From assembly GCF_000003815.2 (NCBI RefSeq), contig NC_049988.1, forward strand, positions 9,245,900-9,309,899: a DNA stretch of 64,000 nt, read 5' to 3'. Each line of letters begins with the position of its first letter. Position 1 is the stretch's first letter. The position numbers and the translations under genes were made by a program. The notes beneath the pieces were generated by a model, which saw nothing but the letters and a program-made list of their open reading frames with translations, searched no databases and was not told the origin of the DNA. The stretch is from Branchiostoma floridae (Eukaryota; Chordata; Leptocardii; Amphioxiformes; Branchiostomatidae). Below are positions 57,801-64,000 of this stretch, in pieces.

Positions 57801-58087
57801 AACTTTGTTGATATACTGTAACCATAAAGTGGTTTCTGCTATCTCAGTCATAGAATATAACTGATTCTCCTTGTAGTATGGTTATATTTGAATTGTTATT
57901 TACTGTTTACCCAGGCCGCCACCGCTGCATTGGTGAGAACTTTGCGTACGTCCAGATCAAGACCATTTGGGCAGTGCTGCTGAGAGAGTTCGAGTTTGAA
58001 CTGATCGACGGACACTTCCCTTCCATCAACTTTGAAACCATGATCCATACCCCATCACAAGCCATCATCCGTTACAAGAAACGATAA
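51849..58087 (+). CDS. CYP51: Lanosterol 14-alpha-demethylase (cytochrome P450 51)
   Basis: Exons 51849-52001, 52266-52364, 52665-52841, 53694-53820, 54185-54241, 54410-54527, 54895-54940, 55105-55178, 56183-56378, 56799-57004, 57489-57544, 57915-58087 give 493 aa (human about 500). This ER-anchored P450 removes the 14-alpha methyl of lanosterol, the step after LSS. The N-terminal membrane anchor is [15 protein letters not shown]. The I-helix is [11 protein letters not shown], the ExxR motif is ETLR, and the heme-cysteine loop [11 protein letters not shown] is split by intron 11. CYP51 hallmarks include [10 protein letters not shown] and [15 protein letters not shown] use the last of twelve possible exon 9 acceptors because it restores the normal family sequence. 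Start 51849 is chosen over an in-frame ATG at 51723, whose extra residues look non-coding. Likely polyA signal at 58771-58776. Confidence 0.97.
52401..52419. mobile_element. Tiny palindrome between near-perfect 8-bp repeats (CYP51 intron 2)
   Basis: AAGGAGGATAACCTCCTTG lies between CTTATACC (52393-52400) and CTTATACA (52420-52427). Similar palindromes without checked duplications occur at about 27682-27710, 48805-48825 and 51107-51125. Confidence 0.6.
52870..53120. repeat. Local direct duplication in CYP51 intron 3
   Basis: Two diverged copies of a block of about 90 bp (TCACTCAGTCACTAACCGGG... and CACACACTCACTATCCGG...), each with AGCGTCCGTT, CTGTCTT and CAAGGGTT followed by a TCAT/TGATTTCC-type end. 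The second copy continues into unmatched sequence. Confidence 0.5.
55204..55401. mobile_element. Foldback element with ATACGAGCGATCGC ends (CYP51 intron 8)
   Basis: Left end ATACGAGCGATCGCG, right end GCAATCGCTCGTAT, with inverted internal GGTAGGCAA modules. A second copy of one end, including the CCCGGATGTAAAC-type segment, starts at about 63656. No clear target duplication. Confidence 0.7.
55655..56210 (+). repeat. 48-bp x12 repeat of the CYP51 intron 8 / exon 9 junction
   Basis: Twelve units of exactly 48 bp start at 55655 + 48k (last at 56183). Each has a 28-bp exon-start part encoding DGRPLTDDE or DGRPLTDDD and a 20-bp intron-end part finishing in CAG. There are no stops: read through, each unit encodes a 16-residue block such as [16 protein letters not shown]. 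Minor variants (GAG/GAT at the exon edge, GGCAG/GACAG at the acceptor) distinguish copies. The antisense strand is also open because the unit is a multiple of three. Confidence 0.97.
57030..57100. repeat. Dispersed repeat family, copy 3 (truncated)
   Basis: CTGTATCTGTATCTATATAG then CTGGTATAACCACTCTTC and a TATACACCAGCTC end, matching 46249-46340 and 48584-48672. It starts about 25 bp after the donor of CYP51 exon 10. Confidence 0.6.
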
Positions 58088-58104
58088 AAGTTCATACCAC
58101 AGCT

Positions 58105-58213
58105 TAGCCTGAGTACCATCCTTGTTGGTTTAAACTCACTCTCATATTAGTATGTTGTCAAACACTAGTGATATAGGAGCAAGCCTAAACTAACAGGTAT
58201 GGTACCCAGGCTA
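58105..58213. mobile_element. TAGCC-type foldback element in CYP51 3' UTR
   Basis: Ends TAGCCTGAGTACCATCC / GGTATGGTACCCAGGCTA with a stem continuing into GGTTTAAACT/AGCCTAAACT. It begins 18 bp after the CYP51 stop codon and so would be part of the mRNA. No clear target duplication. Confidence 0.75.
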
Positions 58214-59001
58214 AGACAAGTTGTTTTTATGATGTATTATGATTATGAATATACTTCATACACTTCATCTGTTAAAGTCTTATGTCTGCCATAGACAAAA
58301 CTTCAATACAGCCTAGCAAAGATGACAATATTGTACTTTTAAGTTGACTGATACATTTTCATACAGAAAGCAATTGAGATCACTAGTATGTTACCATTCC
58401 ATCTTCCAAGGGAAGTTCTAGATAGCAATGTTGAAATGTTTTGAGATTGATGCTATTTGTTACATAGAACATTCAATTCTGCTTCTCTTTGCAAAAAAGT
58501 CACCACTATCTACAAATGGATCTTTAGAAAATTTTTGATATTTGAAACATTGTCCAATTGACATACAGATACACATAGTTCATGCGTATAAACTATAACC
58601 CTACCTGATCGGGAACAACAGACGAGAAATCGGTCAGTGAAGTTTGTGGTAATATTATTTTCTAGCTGCAACAGTTGTGATCTTGCAACTATTGTGACAA
58701 TTCACGAAACATGCATTTCCAATTCAGGGCTGTGCATGACTCACCAAAAACGTTATTGCAACAATAGACCAATAAAATTCAGCAATCAATGCATTTTGTC
58801 TTTCATCATATAGTAGTAGGGCCTACTTTGTGTTGGGTAAAATGACTACAGAAATATATTTCTCTAATGTAAAGTTACTAGTATCAGAAAATTGAACCAC
58901 TAATGGAGACAAATATATTTTTATTGGGTACAAAAAAAAAAGGAAGTATCGTACATTATCTACCCGGTGTAATGTTTGTAGTTTTGTCATGGTAACAGTC
59001 G

Positions 59002-62000
59002 CTATGGAGACAGTCGTTCATAGACCCATCCATTTTCTCCTGTGTGGGTGGATTTCTCGTCTGGTGTCTCTCCTGCGTGTGGGCGCCGAAACACGATTCG
59101 GTCGTGGAGCCGCGTCGTCTGACCTTGCCAGAATTCAATGACCTCTGGGATGACATGGAATCCTCCCCTGAAAAAGCAATCGCAAAGACTGAGTTACTAC
59201 TGGCAGTAGTGGTGCATACCTAAAGCCCGGACTTGGAATTGGACCTTAAAATGTTTAGGTCCAAGTCCAAAACAGACCTAAATGTCTGGAGCCAAGTCCG
59301 GACTTGTAAAAAGCTATCTGTCACTTATATTACATTTTTTTGGTTCAAAACCATCTAAAACCTTCCATAGACAGTGAAATTTGCACTGGAAAAAGACAAA
59401 AAACATTTTGTGTTTACAATGCCTGTATATGATTTGCATGTATCTTTCACATTGCATTTCAATTCATGCTAACATGCAATTTTAAATGCACCCTCCCCCT
59501 CAAAAAATTTTTTTCTAACTTGCACTTGATATGCAATGATGGGTTCAGGTTCGGACTTAAACCGGAACTGCTGGACCTAAATCCGGACCTGAACCTGAAT
59601 ATGAGTTAAGATATGCACCACTAACTGGCAGCAACATTTAAATAATCATGGTCATTTTTACGCTCATGGCCACAACATATAATTTCTTGGTTTGCACAAT
59701 TTTAGAAATGAAGCTGATCAATATGGGAACCAAGAAATAAAATTGGTGACACTGACATCAAGAGCCATAGATTTGTATACTTCATTGTAGTATAAAATGT
59801 GTAAGGCTAGCATTCTTCAATCCTGTTGAATAATACAATACATACCATACACCATTTCACAACAAGTAGCACAACACACAGTATGACTAGATTACTCTAC
59901 AAGTTCTTGTATTCAGGGTGTTATTTATGTAACATTGAAACTTTGGCTGTTTCTTGCATATTAGATCATGAACAGATTATCAAGTGAGTATAAATGTAAA
60001 GAAAGAGAGATTATGTTTGAGCTCACCAGTAGTCAGGTTTGGGGATTTCTACTTTCTCATCAGCATACTGTTCTTTGAGCTCCTTCTCACGTTGGTCTAG
60101 AACCTGACAGGACAAATGAACAATGAAACAACACAGATTCTTCACAAGAACATTATCTTAATTTACATCTGCCCTCTTCTAAGTAAAAAACTCTGATTGT
60201 GAAATTAGTCATATACGAATATCTGAACAAGGACCTTCATACATGTACCAGTGTTAACCTGTACATATGAAAATGCAACAATGCATATCTTGAAATAGAA
60301 AAATTGCTTAACCTACATTTCTCATGGAATAGTTCTTGCAAAGTAAATCAGCAAGTTAAACATAATGTATATAGTAGCTGCTGCTTGAAGAGACATTGCT
60401 TGAACATTGTGAAGGTTACAAACTTTAAAATGTATTGGTTAAGTCCATAATCTAGACACATCACAACTTCAATAGATACTTCTTGAGGAAGACAAGTTCT
60501 TAGACTAACACCTACATGTCTGCCTTCTATGACTGTACTCTGGTGACTGACTGCCGCCCCTATCTGACTGCCCCGGGGACGAGAGTGGAAGTACTCTGAC
60601 GACTGTTGGTCCGTCAGCCTCTCTACTGGACCCTCTATTCTCACCTGGGATACAACAAAACAAGGTGCTCATCAAACCCTGTCAAACAGCACCAATTTTG
60701 GCAACGTCTGAAGTACCAGTAATATGCCTGGCGTTCTCTTGATCATCAAACAATTTTTACGCACATTGTCATGAGTTCACTTATTCTCTCCCTCAATCAC
60801 TCAGTATAAAACATTCTGAGATAAAATCTAAAAATCTGACTTACCGATCTGTTGAGTGGCTCCCAGTAGAAGCACAGAGAAGCAAAGGGGTTTGCAGCCT
60901 AAAGTTGAAAAAACACCATATCATTAATTATAATTATAACATCAACTTTAGATTAATGCTGTTTGCACAATACAATGTATAATATTTCTCAAGAGTCTGC
61001 ATGTTTAAAATATGGTATTATCATTTATAGTTTTACCTGGGCAAAACCAGCTCTACATTTTCTTCAGTCCCACTTTAAAAATACATTTTGGACAGGGTGA
61101 AATTTTTCTCTGTGCCAACAAGCGAATTTACATCCACAACATTTAAAAAAAAACACATCTATAAAAACAGTACATACCAATTCCCTCCCCTTCCTGCTCT
61201 CAAAGTTGGTGAAGAAACGGAAGCCTTCATTATTGTAGCCCTTCAGGAGAAGCATACGTGCTGAAGGGCGGCCTTCCCTGAGATAACAATAACATCTCCT
61301 TTAGACACATCTTATCAGTCGATTTATGATTCATTATTAAGGTTGAACTCTGTGCACACTACTTTTGGGCAGTGCAGTTTTTAGGCATGGAGTCTGTGCA
61401 ACCATCAGCTATTGTAAATGCTCTTTTAAGTTTGCAGCGATATAATTTCTTGGTAAGTAGAAAAATGAGTGTCTTTAGCATGATAGTGACATACTGCTTC
61501 AGTAATTGAAACCCTGTTGCCTTTACATATACTGATATAGACAGTCGGAAACCATTTACTAGCCACTCCGTAACCGAGTGACACAGACAGAAAAAACAGT
61601 GGCGTTTGGCAGTGCCAGCATGTATATGATCAACTGTCACTGGTCTAACTTTATCTGCCCTCTGGATACATAGTACATTTCTTCTATAGTGTTGGCAGTC
61701 AATCTTGCACTGCTAGTATAAGAAAGGACCCTGTGTAGTGTGCAGTACTGTATTTCTTTCAGTTACCAGTTTCATGATTATTTTGTAAGGACAGGTTTTG
61801 TCAGGAAGAGTAGGGCAATGATCAAAACTGAAAATTTCCAACTACAGGTGTACAAACACAACAGGTGTATAATGCCATGTGGTAAGTTCAATATTTATGT
61901 CATTTTCAGATAGATTCTATTTACTTGTATAATACATGTGGCAATACTAACGGTGTGCAAGTAGCCAGGCACATAGCGTTGGCCTCTCCGACACCTGGGT

Positions 62001-63128
62001 GTTTGGCAGCTTCTTCAAACCAGGCTGCAAACTGCACAATGGGGTCACGGGACACCAGCTGGTCCTCTGTGTAAACCTCCTCATTTCCCTGCAAGAGAAA
62101 TGTTGGTTAACCCTCTCTCTACTACCTATTAAACCCCATAACCCCCCAAAATGGTACCAATGAGCTACCTTANNNNNNNNNNNNNNNNNNNNNNNNNNNN
62201 NNNNNNNNNNNNNNNNNNNNNNNNNNNNNNNNNNNNNNNNNNNNNNNNNNNNNNNNNNNNNNNNNNNNNNNNGTCCCTCAGATAGGATGTTAGATGGTCC
62301 TGTGTTTGATGAGAGACTACACCTCAAGCACGTTTAAAAACCAACCATGCTTATCGAAAAGACTATGGGTCTTCCCCAACTTGTGATTGTTTCAAAACCT
62401 ACATTTACAGTCCTATGGCCACACATGGGGCAATAAGCTCCTTCAGAGATCAGGACGCATGTGCGGCGACAGGGATTCTACATAATATGTACATAATACA
62501 TAAACCGCACGTTGACACTGCTTTGGTTAAATGAGAGAGAGGTCCGAGAGTGCGGTCAGCCCTTAGGCAGTAGGCCAAGGTATTGTTGTCGGATCGCCCG
62601 TGCTGAAGCACCCGGGTCGGTGTTCCGTGTGTGATCCAAAGAACCCGAGTGAAAGCGGAAAGTTCCGACGGCGAGTTCCGACAGATGTGGAAGGTACCCG
62701 AAGTGCGATTTTGCGACAAACGACGACTGAGGGCACGAACTCGGCACGCGCTGCACACGTCACCAAAAGACCATGTGGCCCCACCAACATCTCACAGGAC
62801 CTATGAGATAAGTGTGCCCGTGCTGCACATATTCTGATCTCTGTGAAAGGGGTTATTACAGTTGTATTGAGGTCACTCGAGTTTGCTCCTTTGCTTATAC
62901 ACTGTACAATCCACTAAAGGCATGTAACTGTAACCAAGGAGCTTTTATATCAGATATAAAAGCTCCTTGCTGTAACCTAAAACAAACCTTGTACGCCTTG
63001 CGCATTGCTGCCACGTTGATCCCGTTGGTGTCCACGGTGCTCGCCATCTTGGCTGTTGACAAGTAGAAGAAAGAGGGGGTTCGAGGAATTCCAGTGAGTA
63101 AGAAGCGAAGAGCGTGTCTAGAAAACAT
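59002..63128 (-). CDS. PNPO: Pyridoxamine 5'-phosphate oxidase
   Basis: Seven exons, 5' to 3': 63128-62988, 62088-61952, 61277-61178, 60898-60845, 60644-60516, 60103-60027, 59167-59002. They give 267 aa (human 261). The enzyme uses FMN and oxygen to convert pyridoxine or pyridoxamine 5'-phosphate to pyridoxal 5'-phosphate. Conserved blocks are complete: [90 protein letters not shown], and the terminal YERLSP. The N-terminus is basic and hydrophobic ([21 protein letters not shown]), possibly a mitochondrial presequence. A second Met (MASTVDTNG) could start a cytosolic form. The gene is tail to tail with CYP51. A 100-N gap lies in intron 1. Confidence 0.96.
59207..59623. mobile_element. hAT-like non-autonomous element, perfect 8-bp duplication
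   Basis: 417 bp with 12-bp perfect terminal inverted repeats TAGTGGTGCATA / TATGCACCACTA and flanking ACTGGCAG at 59199-59206 and 59624-59631. The interior has many GGTCCAAGTCCGGACTT-type inverted motifs, and no transposase. Eight-bp duplications and TAGTG-type ends are typical of the hAT superfamily. It lies in the last PNPO intron. Confidence 0.93.
62173..62272. other. Assembly gap (100 N)
   Basis: Exactly 100 N, the conventional placeholder for a gap of unknown size. It lies in PNPO intron 1 and does not touch an exon. Confidence 1.
62936..62969. mobile_element. Tiny near-perfect palindrome between perfect 8-bp repeats
   Basis: Arms AAGGAGCTTTTATATC and its near-complement around a 1-3 bp centre, lying between CTGTAACC (62928-62935) and CTGTAACC (62970-62977). 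It sits only about 10 bp from the donor of PNPO exon 1. Confidence 0.85.
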
Positions 63129-64000
63129 CAAGTTGTGACAGCAGAGTGTCAGGAAAATAGCTCAAAGATCAAACTGTTTGGATGAGAGCCGGTTGGGAGG
63201 GGGGTTAGCAGAAAGAAAGGAGCAAAATTTTGCTTCCGTAACTGCAATGAAAACGAACAAAAACGTTACAGCTAAATGAATAGGCAGATAACAGTTTGTT
63301 TTGAGCATTCAATGGCACACTTAACCATTATACATGACAGTAAAGTGTGTTATACAAGCGATTATACAAGATTCAAAGTGTTACAAAACCCACCAGTGCA
63401 GCGCCACCGTGTTTTCCCTCACGTAGCTACAGAAGTGACCTATGACCTTCGACCTTTGAGACTTTATTACCAATGTAGTGTCACAAGGTAATAGTATTGG
63501 CTGAAGTGTAGAGGATGTCAGTGATTGTGCGTGTATTGGTACTGATGGTTGAGGAGATAGATGACAAAGAACGATCAGGTTGTTATGATTCTGCAAAGCC
63601 TCATAACTCTTCAAGTAATAGGTAAACCTGGGGATTTCTTGCCCAGGGTAAGAACAATACGAGCAATCGCTGTTATTGTTTACATCCGGGGTATTCGGCG
63701 CACGAGCGCTGACTGGTAGGCAAAAAGCGTTAGGAGATCAGATTACTAATTAGCATACCGGCGCGGAAGCAGATCGTACTGTTTACGCGAATTTGCGCAT
63801 TTTCAGCCACGTTTTTATCGCATCCATGGGATTTTTTCAGATTTTGTATTTTTTTCACTACTTCTTAGTCTTTTTTTTCTTTTCTTGTGTAATATTTTGG
63901 GAGAAAATGACCCTTGCCCTCTTGACTTCCGTCATGTGTTTCCGGTTGTTTTGATTTTCCCGCCGTACGGGCTTTCTGTCATCCGTTCCGGGCTGTTATG
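63129..64000. other. PNPO upstream region
   Basis: Presumed PNPO promoter (minus sense) and spacer. At about 63656-63730 there is one end of the foldback element also seen at 55204-55401 (CAATACGAGCAATCGCTGTT, then CCGGGGTATTC and GGTAGGCAAAAAGC). No gene is supported before the window ends. Confidence 0.4.

Larger units (their letters stand above)
62089..62987. other. PNPO intron 1, with a GC-rich block of unknown origin
   Basis: Includes the 100-N gap. The block at about 62440-62820 is GC-richer than its surroundings and open in several frames on both strands. One plus-strand frame has an [19 protein letters not shown] stretch reminiscent of a zinc-ribbon, but the frame is not sustained. 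I make no call beyond possible decayed mobile-element sequence. Confidence 0.35.

Noticed and set aside
63129-63131. PNPO starting at TTG 63131
   Set aside because: The next codon at 63128 is ATG and gives the same protein; a non-ATG start is unnecessary.

Overview
The window is a 64 kb piece of an intron-rich animal nuclear genome. It carries no bacterial features, two runs of N (36059-36422 and 62173-62272) and many short mobile elements. Spliced proteins align well, from remembered sequence, with human orthologues in length and mostly in splice phase (ABCF2, LSS, CYP51, PNPO). The expanded von Willebrand A and Reeler genes, tRNA-derived SINEs and abundant foldback elements suggest an invertebrate chordate. 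A lancelet (Branchiostoma) is my best guess, but this is an inference.

Layout, left to right. 376-1856 (+): last three exons of an unidentified coiled-coil-like gene, with its 3' UTR. 3585-13277 (+): ABCF2 promoter, 5' UTR exon and 13 coding exons (623 aa). 13278-21845: about 8.5 kb with no gene I can support, containing two inverted copies of a repeat. 21846-30586 (+): an 11-exon secreted von Willebrand A protein with a likely GPI signal (515 aa). 31281-34645: transposon-like repeats. 34905-35103 (+): an orphan Reeler first exon. 37845-40594 (+): a complete four-exon Reeler protein (172 aa). 51379-41628 (-): lanosterol synthase LSS, 22 coding exons (738 aa). 51849-58087 (+): lanosterol 14-alpha-demethylase CYP51, 12 exons (493 aa). 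63128-59002 (-): pyridoxamine 5'-phosphate oxidase PNPO, 7 exons (267 aa). I rebuilt every exon junction by hand and checked GT/AG signals and phase; each main CDS stays open from start to stop.

Two things stand out. First, LSS and CYP51, which catalyse consecutive steps of sterol synthesis (oxidosqualene to lanosterol, then 14-demethylation), lie head to head with only 469 bp between start codons. That gap holds a CCAAT box and SREBP/E-box-like sites, so the pair looks like a co-regulated sterol gene cluster. Second, tandem repeats grow out of splice junctions. CYP51 exon 9 is preceded by eleven extra 48-bp copies of its own 3' splice site plus exon start. All are in frame and stop-free, so any of 12 acceptors would give an open reading frame. 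ABCF2 exon 7 is followed by ten 56-bp copies of its exon end plus 5' splice site. The upstream gene has a minisatellite that runs up to its last acceptor.

Small mobile elements fill introns and spacers. They include a family with TAGCC/TAGTC ends and 9-bp target duplications, a 417-bp hAT-like element with an 8-bp duplication, and extremely short near-perfect palindromes that also sit between 8-bp direct repeats. There is also a 1.4-kb element rich in POU-octamer motifs, and a GC-rich foldback element.
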